Assembly: GCA_023433615.1 (NCBI GenBank)
Contig: JAEZCJ010000219.1
Coordinates: 1 to 57,438 of the forward strand
From: Bacillota bacterium
Lineage (GTDB): Bacteria; Bacillota; Bacilli; Paenibacillales; Paenibacillaceae
DNA: 57,438 bases
Direction of reading: 5' to 3'
Below, one piece after another: positions 8,991-18,281 of this stretch. Every line of letters starts with the position of its first letter. Position 1 is the stretch's first letter. The translations under genes and the position numbers were made by a program. The notes beneath the pieces were generated by a model. It saw nothing but the letters and a program-made list of their open reading frames with translations, did not search any database and was not told the origin of the DNA.

Positions 8991-10145
8991 ATGGCCGATT
9001 ATAATGAATTCGACCGAGAACCGATCCTTAGAGAAGAACTGACATCCGAACAGATGCTGCGCGTCATCTTCGATTATACCGCAAAAATCGCGAACGAACG
9101 CAACCTGCAGAATGTGCTCGTCCTCATGGCGAACATGGGACGGGAGATGATTCTGTCCGACCGCTGCACCGTGTGGCTCATCGACCACAAGCGCGGCGAA
9201 CTGTACACGACCGTCGCGCACGGCGTGAAGGAAATTCGCGTTCCGCTGGGAACGGGCTTCGTCGGCAACTCTATCGAGATCGGCCAGCCGCTGTTGATCG
9301 CGGATGCCTACGCCGACCCGCGCCACAACGCGGATAACGACCGGCGGACCGGCTACAAGACGAAGGCGGTCATTACCGTGCCGTTCGTCGGCAATGACGG
9401 CAGCATCATCGGTGCCTATCAGGCGATCAACAAGATGACCGCCGACGCGGTCTTCACGGAACGCGATCTCGAGTACTTATCGCTTGCGGCATCCTATGCC
9501 GGCAAATCGCTTGAGTCCGTCATGCTGCATGAAGAAATCGTAGCCACGCAGCGCGAAATCATTTTCACCATGGGCGAGATCGGAGAAAGCCGCTCCAAGG
9601 AGACGGGCAACCACGTCAAGCGCGTCGCCGAATACTCCTATGTGCTTGCGTTGGGTCTCGGCATGAGCGTCGAGGAAGCGGAGAAGATCAAGATGGCTTC
9701 CCCGATGCACGATATCGGCAAAGTGGCCATCCCGGACGCCGTCCTGAAGAAACCGGGCAAGCTCACGGACGAAGAGTACGACATTATGAAGGCGCACACG
9801 ACGATTGCGTATAACCTGCTCAAAAATTCCAACCGCGACCTGCTCAAGTCCGCTGCCTCGATCGCCCATGAGCACCACGAGAAGTGGGATGGCACGGGTT
9901 ACCCGCAGCGACTGAAGGGCGAGGAAATTCATATTTACGGCCGGATCACGGCCGTGGCCGACGTCTTCGACGCGCTGGGGAGCGACCGCGTCTATAAGAA
10001 GGCTTGGGAGCTTGACCGCATCATCAATCTGTTCCAAGAAGAACGCGGCCGCCACTTCGACCCGAAGCTGATCGACGTGTTCATGGAACAGCTGCCGAAG
10101 ATCATCGAGATTCGCGACCAGTACTCGGACGAGAATCTGGAGTAA
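8991..10145 (+). CDS. GAF-HD-GYP cyclic-di-GMP phosphodiesterase
   Basis: 384 aa, cytoplasmic. A GAF sensor spans about residues 30-175. The HD-GYP domain spans about 190-370, with the catalytic H240-D241 (MHDIGK), HHEKWDGTGYP (295-305) and the complete GYP. All signature residues are present, so hydrolysis of c-di-GMP is expected, gated by whatever binds the GAF domain. The ATG at 8991 follows GGAGTG. It is a single gene ended by a clear terminator. The Pel operon beginning 1.8 kb downstream has a c-di-GMP receptor (PelD), so the enzyme is a plausible negative regulator of it. Confidence 0.92.
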   Translation: MADYNEFDREPILREELTSEQMLRVIFDYTAKIANERNLQNVLVLMANMGREMILSDRCTVWLIDHKRGELYTTVAHGVKEIRVPLGTGFVGNSIEIGQPLLIADAYADPRHNADNDRRTGYKTKAVITVPFVGNDGSIIGAYQAINKMTADAVFTERDLEYLSLAASYAGKSLESVMLHEEIVATQREIIFTMGEIGESRSKETGNHVKRVAEYSYVLALGLGMSVEEAEKIKMASPMHDIGKVAIPDAVLKKPGKLTDEEYDIMKAHTTIAYNLLKNSNRDLLKSAASIAHEHHEKWDGTGYPQRLKGEEIHIYGRITAVADVFDALGSDRVYKKAWELDRIINLFQEERGRHFDPKLIDVFMEQLPKIIEIRDQYSDENLE

Positions 10146-10166
10146 GACATGCGATGCCGATAAAAA

Positions 10167-10213
10167 TAAGGGAGTTCTAGACTGCTAGAAGCAGACTTGA
10201 GCTCCCTTTTTAT
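10167..10213. terminator. Bidirectional terminator after HD-GYP gene
   Basis: AAGGGAG and CTCCCTT enclose an inner imperfect hairpin; TTTTTATT follows on the plus strand and TATTTTTAT on the minus strand, so it can serve both convergent genes. Confidence 0.75.
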
Positions 10214-10325
10214 TACTTGCAAACCCTATAAATCGACATTCTGTTCAGTGATTGTTCAGCACGCGGTGATAAACTGTGTAATTAGATGCCATTTGGACTA
10301 TAATCAGTGTAGGCACTTTGACCTA

Positions 10326-11723
10326 TTAACGTGTAACGGTAAAGCTTCCAAGCGTATATCGGCCATCGGCCCGCCTGCCTTCGATCGCCAGATCGATCCC
10401 GGGCTGGCCGTTCGCCGGATCCAAGATCGCCGCAGTCAGCGTATACTCGCCGGCCGGCAGCGATCTCGGAATCGGAACGTCTACCGACACCTGCCGCGAA
10501 CCCGACAGCCATGCGCGGATGTCCTGCGAGGAACGAATCTTGCTCTGCACCGCGCCTGCCGCATCGGCAATGCCGATTTCCAGGGGCCAGCGATGATAGC
10601 TTGGCGCAACGCCGCGGTTGATGATCGTAGCCCGGACATGCAGCTTGCCGCCCGGCGCGACCGACTGTTCATGCGATTCCTTAGCGATGACGTAACGATA
10701 ACCGATCGTGTTCAAGAAACGGTCGATATTCGCTTGCAGCTTGCCGTTCCGAGGCTCCTTGTACGGTCCGTTCGGCCCCATCCAAGTTACATGGGTCAGC
10801 TTCGCCTGCAGAATCGTATCGTCGATATAGGCATCTGTCACATAGCGCGTCCCATCCGAGAACTCGCCTCCGCTCGGCGCGTAGGTCCAGAAGTCGGGCA
10901 TTGCCGGCTCCGGTTCCTGGGTTAGCCAGCTCTTATAGCCGTTCGTGTACCAGTCGAGGAACTCATCGATCGTTGCGTTTCTTTTGCCGAAGGCATCATT
11001 GAACAATCCCATATTCTGATTCAACGCGACCTCATGCGGCCTCCGCATCACGAGATGCTTGTTCGTGAAGTAACGGACGTAGTGCATGGCATAGCGGTCC
11101 GAGACAGCTCGCTTGGGAAAGTCGATACGTCCGGGGTCTTCGTCGCGAGTGTGCCACTCGCCCCAATGACCAAGACTGCCAAGCTGAATATAGGCAATGA
11201 GCGGATCATCGTTATACCGTTCCGCCAATGCTCGAATCAAGCGCTCGTGCTTGGCGATCAACTGCGGATGATCGTAATCCGGACTGAAGCCTTGGCCGTA
11301 ATCATTGTCATACCAGGTCCCTCGGCGATCGATCGCTTCGTAGAGCCAGTCGGGTATATCCATGTGCTTCTCGTCGGTCGGGTAGTCCAATATGACGCGC
11401 AGAATGAGGTTCACCTTCTTGCTGCGCCATAGCTCGAATTGATATTTCTCTTCGATGGCTTCCCAATCGTACTGCCCTTCCACCGGCTCAATCTCCCGCC
11501 AGTGGAGATTGGCATGCGCCAACCGGAACGGCTGTGCGGCATTGTCGTATCTGGCATCGATCGCGAAGCCCATATAGGGATTGTTCAGGACGCGAGACGA
11601 TTCAGCCGGCACGTAGGTGACGGTTGCCGGCGAAGTCGAGGCCGAAATCTCGTAATACGCGATGAGCGACGCAGCCGTAAGCAATAGCGCAATCGACACA
11701 GCAGCAAACCCTTTTTTGAACAT
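10326..11723 (-). CDS. Secreted DUF4832-type protein (glycoside-hydrolase-like fold)
   Basis: 465 aa with one N-terminal hydrophobic segment (FAAVSIALLLTAASLIAYY), so exported or membrane-anchored. It opens with NPYMGF and has a TIM-barrel-like body with HWREIEPVEGQYDW, YIQLGSLGHWGEWHT and a C-terminal beta-sandwich (residues ~370-465). This matches the DUF4832/DUF4874 group found beside polysaccharide clusters. A carbohydrate-active role is likely but no activity is proven. The ATG at 11723 sits 8 bases after GGAG; the frame is open further upstream but without a good site. It is divergent from the Pel operon and may process or bind its product. Confidence 0.75.
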   Translation of the reverse strand: MFKKGFAAVSIALLLTAASLIAYYEISASTSPATVTYVPAESSRVLNNPYMGFAIDARYDNAAQPFRLAHANLHWREIEPVEGQYDWEAIEEKYQFELWRSKKVNLILRVILDYPTDEKHMDIPDWLYEAIDRRGTWYDNDYGQGFSPDYDHPQLIAKHERLIRALAERYNDDPLIAYIQLGSLGHWGEWHTRDEDPGRIDFPKRAVSDRYAMHYVRYFTNKHLVMRRPHEVALNQNMGLFNDAFGKRNATIDEFLDWYTNGYKSWLTQEPEPAMPDFWTYAPSGGEFSDGTRYVTDAYIDDTILQAKLTHVTWMGPNGPYKEPRNGKLQANIDRFLNTIGYRYVIAKESHEQSVAPGGKLHVRATIINRGVAPSYHRWPLEIGIADAAGAVQSKIRSSQDIRAWLSGSRQVSVDVPIPRSLPAGEYTLTAAILDPANGQPGIDLAIEGRRADGRYTLGSFTVTR

Positions 11724-11934
11724 GACGGCACTCCTTCGAACATTGCTTGTTGATTCATCGTAACAGATGAAGTTGGGTGCTTCAAACGATTTCTTGTCAA
11801 ACCATGCCACTAGTTCTTCAATCCTATCATCGCTATAATTGTAGAATGCTAAATTAGATCGTGCGGCTATTATTATCCATCATTTACAAGGTCCGGCATT
11901 GCTCGCGCTAGGCTGCGGGAGGGGAGGTATCAAG
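11724..11934. promoter_or_regulatory. Divergent promoter region of the Pel operon and DUF4832 gene
   Basis: A 211-base AT-rich region containing TATAAT at 11834-11839 and TAGAAT at 11842, plausible -10 elements toward pel, and a single possible Spo0A box (TGTCAAA, 11795-11801). No c-di-GMP riboswitch could be recognised. Confidence 0.4.
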
Positions 11935-14124
11935 ATGCGGGTTCTCATAACCGGGGGATACGGCTTTATCGGATCCTTCGTCGCGGAACGCTTTTATCAA
12001 GAAGGCTACGACGTCTCGATTATCGACAACCTGTCGACAGGCGATAAGAAGAACGTCGAGTTCAAGCATAAAGGCTATGTGCTGTCTGTCGAAGATTCCA
12101 AGTGCGAGGAAGTATTCAAGAGCGGCCGCTTCGAGGTAGTCGTCCATCTCGCTGCGCAGGTGAGCGTAGCGGAATCGCTCGATAATCCGAAACTTGATGC
12201 GCAATCCAATGTCCTCGGCCTGGCGAATATGCTCGCGCTATCGCATAAATACGGCGTTCACAAATTCATCTTCGCATCCTCTGCAGCCGTATACGGGATG
12301 AATGATGCTTGCCCGATTAACGAAGACGCGCCTTGCAGCCCAATCTCCCCCTACGGTCTCAACAAATGGATCGGCGAAAACTATTGTGCCAAGTGGAGCG
12401 AGATGTACGGGCTAGAGACGCTGTGCTTCCGCTTCTCCAACGTGTACGGCCCGAAACAGGGACGGACCGGCGAAGGCGGCGTGATCTCGATCTTCTTGAG
12501 CGGCGCGCTGGCCGGCAGGGAATTGACGGTGTTCGGGAGCGGCGAACAGACGCGGGACTTCATCTATGTGCAGGACGTCGCTGACGCGATCTACCGCTCA
12601 TCGTACTCCTCCATGACCGGCGTCTATAATTTGTCCACGAACACGGAGACGAGCGTAAATGCCCTGGTCGACACGCTGAAGGTACTGGACCCGAACGTGC
12701 AAGTCGACTACCAAGAAGGCCGGAATGGCGATATTGACCGCTCATCGCTCGATAACAGGCGCGTCATGGCAACGCTGGACTGGGCCCCCATCATCAATCT
12801 AGAGACCGGACTCCGCCGAACGTACGATTGGTTCCGGGCCAATGCTTCGGAACGCCGGCAATCGGAGGAGAAGAGCAGGAACAAGCGGGAATACACCGGT
12901 CTGATCCGCTGGCTGGGCAAGCTGCTCCCCTACGCGGAGAATCTGCTCGTATTCGCCGGCACCGCCTGGCTTACGATTAGCGTGCAGGACAGCCTGTACG
13001 ACATGTTCGATTTCAAGCTCATCTACATCATTCTGCTCGGCATTCTGTACGGCAACCGCCAATCGCTCGTCGCGATCGCGCTGTCGACCGGCTTATATAT
13101 TTATCAAGAGCTGGACAAGGGCCGGGAAATGATCGCCATGCTGTACGACACCAATTTCTTCTTCACGATCGCCACCTACTTGTTCGTCGGCTTGGTCGTC
13201 GGGTATTCGATTGAACGTAAATCGGCGCTCTTGCAAGCGAAGCAGCGAGAGTTGACCGTGCTCGACGACAAATACCGTTTCCTGAACGAAGTATACAACG
13301 ATACGCGCGCCATCAAGGACGAGCTGCAGCTGCAGATCATGAACAATAGCGACAGCTTCGGCAAAATATACGCCATTACCAAGGAACTGGAGAGCCTCGA
13401 GCCGGAGAAAATATTCACCTCGACCGTCAGCGTCGTCGAATCGATCATGAAGACGAATACGGTATCCATCTATACCGTGAACAAATACCGCAGCTACCTA
13501 AGGCTAGTGGCCCGCTCCCAGAATGCTGAATTCAATCTGCCGAAATCGATGAAGGCCGAGGACTACGGCTATATTATGGAGCTCATGAACGAGAAATCCT
13601 TCTATATTAACAAGCAGTTGAAGGAGGACGCCCCCCTGCTCGCTGCGCCAATCGTGAGCAACGGCGAAGTCATGGCCGTAATTTCGCTGCACGGGATGCC
13701 GTTCGAAAATTTCACGCTCTACTATCAGAATCTGTTCAAGATCGTCGTCGACCTGATCTCATCCTCTCTATCCCGGGCCTTGTCGTATGTCGAAGCGACC
13801 GGTAACCAGCGTTATATCGAAGGAACGACCGTGCTTCGCTCGGAAGTGTTCGCCGAGATCTTGGAGAGCAAGCAAGTGGCAAGCGAGAAGCATGGCATCG
13901 AGTATGTGGTTCTCGCACTCGAAGAACAAGCCGCGGCAAGCGAAGAGATAGCGAAGCAGATCGCCAAATCGCTTCGGGAAACGGACTACATCGGGCAAGG
14001 CGTTGACGGGACGCTAATGGTATTGCTGTCGAATTCCTCGAAGCAGGATGCGATGTACGTGCTCGAACGGTTCACGAACAATCATATACCGATGAAGATC
14101 GTGGATGCTGATCGCTATGTTTGA
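11935..14124 (+). CDS. pelD: PelX-PelD fusion: NDP-sugar 4-epimerase joined to c-di-GMP receptor
   Basis: 729 aa. Residues 1-310 are a GalE/PelX-type SDR epimerase: GGYGFIG (7-13), Ser116 and Y140xxxK144, expected to interconvert UDP-GlcNAc and UDP-GalNAc. From about 330 to 430 there are several TM segments, then a short coiled coil, a GAF domain (about 480-630) and a shortened GGDEF-like domain. In the latter the catalytic motif is reduced to VDGTL (690-694), while the c-di-GMP-binding RxxD I-site is kept exactly five residues before it (R681-E-T-D684). That is the PelD receptor layout. One continuous frame, ATG after GGAGGGGAGG. First gene of the operon; the next gene overlaps it by 20 bases. 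Confidence 0.9.
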   Translation: MRVLITGGYGFIGSFVAERFYQEGYDVSIIDNLSTGDKKNVEFKHKGYVLSVEDSKCEEVFKSGRFEVVVHLAAQVSVAESLDNPKLDAQSNVLGLANMLALSHKYGVHKFIFASSAAVYGMNDACPINEDAPCSPISPYGLNKWIGENYCAKWSEMYGLETLCFRFSNVYGPKQGRTGEGGVISIFLSGALAGRELTVFGSGEQTRDFIYVQDVADAIYRSSYSSMTGVYNLSTNTETSVNALVDTLKVLDPNVQVDYQEGRNGDIDRSSLDNRRVMATLDWAPIINLETGLRRTYDWFRANASERRQSEEKSRNKREYTGLIRWLGKLLPYAENLLVFAGTAWLTISVQDSLYDMFDFKLIYIILLGILYGNRQSLVAIALSTGLYIYQELDKGREMIAMLYDTNFFFTIATYLFVGLVVGYSIERKSALLQAKQRELTVLDDKYRFLNEVYNDTRAIKDELQLQIMNNSDSFGKIYAITKELESLEPEKIFTSTVSVVESIMKTNTVSIYTVNKYRSYLRLVARSQNAEFNLPKSMKAEDYGYIMELMNEKSFYINKQLKEDAPLLAAPIVSNGEVMAVISLHGMPFENFTLYYQNLFKIVVDLISSSLSRALSYVEATGNQRYIEGTTVLRSEVFAEILESKQVASEKHGIEYVVLALEEQAAASEEIAKQIAKSLRETDYIGQGVDGTLMVLLSNSSKQDAMYVLERFTNNHIPMKIVDADRYV

Positions 14125-15055
14125 ACGGATTCTGATCGCCTATATCGTCCTCTGCGCCCTCTTGCTGCTGCTTCGCTATCGCAACGATTGGCGGGAATGG
14201 TCCGCACACTTTGCGCTGGCAGCCTGTCTCCCGGTCATCGGCCTGCTCCTTCCGATCTTCTGGTCCAGGCGATGGCATGACAGGCAGGATCGCGTCCGTC
14301 TCGACCTGGAACCGGAAATTATTCAGCATGAGCCGGATGTGCACGCCATCCAAACCGGCATCTATCTGAGACCGGAATCGGAGAAGGAGATGAATGTCGT
14401 TCCGCTAGAGGAAGCGCTGCTCGTGAACGATCTATCGAGCCGAAGGCGCGTCCTGATCGACTTGCTGAAGCAAGATTCGCTGGAATACCTGGAAGTGCTC
14501 GGCATGGCGGTCGCGAACGAGGACACGGAAACTTCCCACTACGCGGTAAGCGCCATCGTGGAGATTAAGCGCAAGCTTACGTTATCGTTGCAGGAGCTCT
14601 CGGTGAAATACGAGGAGGATCGAAGCGACCCGTATCTGCTTCAGTCCTATGCAGATGTCTTGAAAAGCTACATGCGTTCCGGCTTTATCGATGAACGCAC
14701 GATGCAATTGCATAAACATACGTATTCTTCCGTTCTGGAGCATCTGCTGATGATCGACCCCAGTTCGGCAAGTGCTTATGAAGATAAAATCAATATCGAC
14801 ATCGAACTGCGCGAATTCGCTCGAGCAGCGAAAACCGCGCAAGACTATCTAACGCAATTCCCGAAGAGCGAATCGCCTTACCTAGCCTTAATGAAGGTAT
14901 ACTACTCAACGCGTTCATTCGAGCAGTTGCAAGACACCTTAACGAGGTTGAAGCGTTCCACCGTTCGATTGTCGAACCACGCATTGAAGATTGTTCGTTT
15001 TTGGACGGAGGCCGCAAGACATGTCGAAGAGGAAAAGCATCCATCTCAATCGTAA
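14105..15055 (+). CDS. pelE: PelE: membrane protein with TPR-like helices
   Basis: 316 aa. Two N-terminal TM segments (FERILIAYIVLCALLLLL and HFALAACLPVIGLLLPIFW) precede a helical, TPR-like cytoplasmic region with LIDLLKQDSLEYLEVLGMAVANEDTE and repeated Tyr/Ala-rich helices. The PelE assignment rests on this layout and on its fixed place after pelD. Start is the ATG at 14105 or the one at 14117 that overlaps the pelD stop. PelE is thought to scaffold PelD, PelF and PelG at the membrane. Its end overlaps the pelA-like gene by 35 bases. Confidence 0.82.
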   Translation: MLIAMFERILIAYIVLCALLLLLRYRNDWREWSAHFALAACLPVIGLLLPIFWSRRWHDRQDRVRLDLEPEIIQHEPDVHAIQTGIYLRPESEKEMNVVPLEEALLVNDLSSRRRVLIDLLKQDSLEYLEVLGMAVANEDTETSHYAVSAIVEIKRKLTLSLQELSVKYEEDRSDPYLLQSYADVLKSYMRSGFIDERTMQLHKHTYSSVLEHLLMIDPSSASAYEDKINIDIELREFARAAKTAQDYLTQFPKSESPYLALMKVYYSTRSFEQLQDTLTRLKRSTVRLSNHALKIVRFWTEAARHVEEEKHPSQS

Positions 15056-16856
15056 CGTCTATATCATCATCGCCGGCATTCTGTTGCTGGCAGGGGCGGT
15101 TCAGATCACGAATTCCGAGTATATCTTGCAATTCAACCGCAATGACGAAATGTCGGAAGCCGCCAAATCGTGGCGCCCGGATACCGACGATCAAGCCGCG
15201 ATGATGCGTACGGGCTCGCCGTATTGCTTAGCGTACGATTCGAGCGATCCCGAACAGTTCTATAAAAAAGTGAACGATAATATCAGCCGCGTACTGACCT
15301 ATATGAAATTACCCGTTCTTGAGAGCGAAACCGGAAGCTTGCAGACGGACGGCTGCGCCGCCGTCATCTTGACCTCTCCTAAGCTAGGCGCGGTAAACCA
15401 CGCGGACCTCGCGGGTTATGTCGAGAACGGCGGCTATGTCTTCATCACCGTGCCCCCCGACACCGACGATGCCTTCTTCCGGTTATACCGCAAGATGGGG
15501 ATTCGTACGGTCGGCAGCTACGTCACGGAGCAGAGCATCGAATTGACATCGAATGTGCTGATCGGGGAACGCGGACTTACGATCGACGAATCATTCGTCA
15601 CGAATGCTTCGCTGCTTGTCGAATTGGAAACCGACAGCCGGCTGTTGGCACGAACCAAGAGCGGCGTTCCTCTGCTGTGGGATCACGACTACGGGAAAGG
15701 CAAATTCATGGTATTCAACGGCCTGATGCTGTCCGAGAAAATTAATCGGGGCATCATTGCCGGGGCCGTGAGCATGCTGGAGCCGGATTTCATCTATCCC
15801 ATCTTCAATACGAAGATCATGTATATCGACGACTTCCCGGCACCGATCGCACGTACGATCGACCCGCAGATCTATCGGGAATACAAGCGCGATCGTGTCC
15901 GTTTCTTCAAGGAAATTTGGTGGCCGGATATGCTGAAGGCTGCCAACAATCACGATGTCGAGTATACGGCGGTGCTCATCCAATCCTACGATGACCAGGT
16001 ATCTCCTCCATTCGAGGATCCGATTGACGAAGATCTCGAAGGGCTGATTTCCTATGGACGGGAAGTGATCAAGAGCGGCGGGGAAATCGGCCTGCACGGT
16101 TTCAACCACCAATCGTTGGTTACGGACCAGCAAGTGGCCGGCGCATTCGGCTACAGGCCGTGGAAGAGCGCCGACCATATGGCCCGCTCCATCGCGGAAA
16201 CCGTCGATTTTGCCAAGCGTGCTTTTCCGGGTTACCGGATGGTCTCCTACGTCCCGCCGTCCAACGTTCTGTCGCCTGAGGGCAGGGCAGCGCTGAAGCG
16301 CGCGTGGCCCGATATGGCGATAATCGCATCCCTATATCCTGAGGATGAGTCCGGGCACTCGTATGTACAGGAATACGAGATCGCGGCGGACGGCATTTTG
16401 GAGCTTCCGCGCATTACCTCCGGATACTTCGAAAGGCCGTTTGACCGCTGGGCCGAAGCGAACACGATGACATCGCTCGGCATTATCTCGCACTTCATCC
16501 ATCCGGACGACGTGATCAATGACGAACGAAGCGGCAACAAGTCATGGGATGATCTCTACAAGGAATATTCGAAGTTATTGTCGAGATGGGACAAGACTTA
16601 TCCTTGGCTTCGGCCGCTTACTTCGATTGAGGCCGGGATGGCAGTCGAGCGAATGATAAGCAGCGCCGTCGAATGGCATCGGGAGGACGGGAAGATAGCC
16701 GGCACGATAACGCCATTCAAGGGAGAGGCTTACTACATCATGCGAACGGATAAGCGGATTACGTCGACGCTAGGATGCAGCACGCGCCTCATCGATGAAG
16801 ACACCTATCTCGTTACCGCGCACAAGGCAAATTTCGAGATTCGCACGGGAGGATAG
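15021..16856 (+). CDS. pelA: PelA-type polysaccharide deacetylase (DUF2194)
   Basis: 611 aa with one N-terminal TM anchor (YIIIAGILLLAGAVQ), so the bulk is outside the cell. Residues ~65-255 form a flavodoxin/glutamine-amidotransferase-like domain. Residues ~265-600 carry the carbohydrate-esterase 4-like site: MYIDDFPAP with D270-D271, and GGEIGLHGFNHQ with H359 and H363. Expected to partly de-N-acetylate Pel. The glycoside hydrolase domain of proteobacterial PelA is absent, as in Gram-positive Pel systems. Start ATG follows GGAGG; an upstream in-frame ATG at 14991 has no site. Overlaps pelE and ends 4 bases before pelF. Confidence 0.85.
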   Translation: MSKRKSIHLNRNVYIIIAGILLLAGAVQITNSEYILQFNRNDEMSEAAKSWRPDTDDQAAMMRTGSPYCLAYDSSDPEQFYKKVNDNISRVLTYMKLPVLESETGSLQTDGCAAVILTSPKLGAVNHADLAGYVENGGYVFITVPPDTDDAFFRLYRKMGIRTVGSYVTEQSIELTSNVLIGERGLTIDESFVTNASLLVELETDSRLLARTKSGVPLLWDHDYGKGKFMVFNGLMLSEKINRGIIAGAVSMLEPDFIYPIFNTKIMYIDDFPAPIARTIDPQIYREYKRDRVRFFKEIWWPDMLKAANNHDVEYTAVLIQSYDDQVSPPFEDPIDEDLEGLISYGREVIKSGGEIGLHGFNHQSLVTDQQVAGAFGYRPWKSADHMARSIAETVDFAKRAFPGYRMVSYVPPSNVLSPEGRAALKRAWPDMAIIASLYPEDESGHSYVQEYEIAADGILELPRITSGYFERPFDRWAEANTMTSLGIISHFIHPDDVINDERSGNKSWDDLYKEYSKLLSRWDKTYPWLRPLTSIEAGMAVERMISSAVEWHREDGKIAGTITPFKGEAYYIMRTDKRITSTLGCSTRLIDEDTYLVTAHKANFEIRTGG

Positions 16857-16860
16857 CGCT

Positions 16861-18279
16861 ATGCATATCTGCATGATCGCGGAAGGCTCATACCCTTATG
16901 TGACCGGGGGCGTATCGAGCTGGATTCATACGCTTATCACGAACTTGCCCGAGCATGAATTCACGGTCTATACGATCGGTGCCCAGGAACGAATGCGCGG
17001 GCAATTCAAGTACAAGCTGCCACCCAACGTTAGGGAGGTCAAGGAAACGTTCTTGGATGCCTACTTGCGGGAAGACGGCGAATGGGGCCATCGATTTCGA
17101 CTGTCGGTCGAGCAGCGGGACTCCTTTCATTCCTTGCTCGGCGGCGGCAAGAACGTGAACTGGGCAGGGATGTTTCAGCTGCTCCGCACGGAGAAATTCC
17201 GAGCTGCCGCCGACTTCCTGATGAGCAAGGATTATTTCGACATTCTGGCCGAATTGTGCCGCGATAAGTATGAACAGGTACCGTTCACGGAGATGTTCTG
17301 GACCGTTCGTTCCATGGTACTGCCGCTCTTCATCTCTCTCCGTCACGATATTCCGAAGGCGGATCTCTATCACAGCGTGTCCACGGGATATGCGGGCGTT
17401 ATCGGTTCGCTTGCCAAGCATTTATACGGCAAACCGTTCGTCGTGACGGAGCATGGCATTTATTCGCGGGAGCGCGAGGAAGAGATTATTAAGGCGAACT
17501 GGGTGAAAGGCTACTTTAAGGATCTCTGGATCGAATACTTCTATCGCTTATCGGAATGTGCTTACGAGGCTGCCGACGAAGTGATCACCCTATTCGGCCG
17601 TAACCGCGAGATCGAGATCGAGCTTGGATGCGATCCCGAGAAGATCCGGATCATTCCGAACGGCGTCAATCTGACGGCATACGAGCCTATCATCAATGCA
17701 CCCTCGATCCAAGACGGCGTGATCCGGCTCGGCGCCATCGTCCGCGTCGTTCCCATCAAAGATATCAAAACGATGATTCACAGCTTCGCCCTGGTCAAGC
17801 GGGAAGTTCCGAATGCAGAACTGTACATCATGGGTCCGTCGGAAGAAGACGAAGAATACCTCGAAGAGTGCCGTACGCTTGTCGAGACACTTCAAGTAAC
17901 GGACATTATCTTTACGGGCGAAGTCAACATTGCCGATTACTTGCCAAGGCTAGACGCGATATTGCTGTCCAGCATCAGCGAAGGCATGCCGCTTGCCGTT
18001 CTCGAGGCAATGGCAAGCGCCAAGCCCTGCGTAACGACCGATGTCGGGAGCTGCCGGGAGCTGCTGGAAGGTGCCGAGGATGAATTCGGCCACGCAGGCA
18101 TCGTCGTGCCGGTCATGCATTACGATCAGATGGCAGCGGCGATCGTCAAGCTGTGCAAGAGCGAGAAGCTGCGCAGCGAGATGGGTGCCAACGGCCTAGC
18201 AAGAGCGCGCAAATTGTATACGCGCGAATTGTTCATCGACCGCTATCGAGAGACCTATGCCGGATTCGAAGGAGGATAA
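16861..18279 (+). CDS. pelF: PelF glycosyltransferase (GT4)
   Basis: 472 aa, cytoplasmic, GT-B fold. N-terminal GSYPYVTGGVSSWIHTLI and the C-terminal nucleotide-binding half with RLGAIVRVVPIKDIKTMI, EDEEYLEEC, FTGEVNIADYLP and the E-x7-E element SEGMPLAVLEAMA are typical of PelF, the Pel polymerase that uses UDP-GalNAc/GlcNAc. Start ATG follows GGGAGG. Its stop codon lies inside the ribosome binding site of pelG (GGAGGATAA), so translation is coupled. Confidence 0.92.
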   Translation: MHICMIAEGSYPYVTGGVSSWIHTLITNLPEHEFTVYTIGAQERMRGQFKYKLPPNVREVKETFLDAYLREDGEWGHRFRLSVEQRDSFHSLLGGGKNVNWAGMFQLLRTEKFRAAADFLMSKDYFDILAELCRDKYEQVPFTEMFWTVRSMVLPLFISLRHDIPKADLYHSVSTGYAGVIGSLAKHLYGKPFVVTEHGIYSREREEEIIKANWVKGYFKDLWIEYFYRLSECAYEAADEVITLFGRNREIEIELGCDPEKIRIIPNGVNLTAYEPIINAPSIQDGVIRLGAIVRVVPIKDIKTMIHSFALVKREVPNAELYIMGPSEEDEEYLEECRTLVETLQVTDIIFTGEVNIADYLPRLDAILLSSISEGMPLAVLEAMASAKPCVTTDVGSCRELLEGAEDEFGHAGIVVPVMHYDQMAAAIVKLCKSEKLRSEMGANGLARARKLYTRELFIDRYRETYAGFEGG

Positions 18280-18281
18280 AC

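Noticed and set aside
11840..11934. c-di-GMP riboswitch ahead of pel
   Set aside because: I could not place the conserved core or tetraloop-receptor of GEMM-type riboswitches in this short leader.
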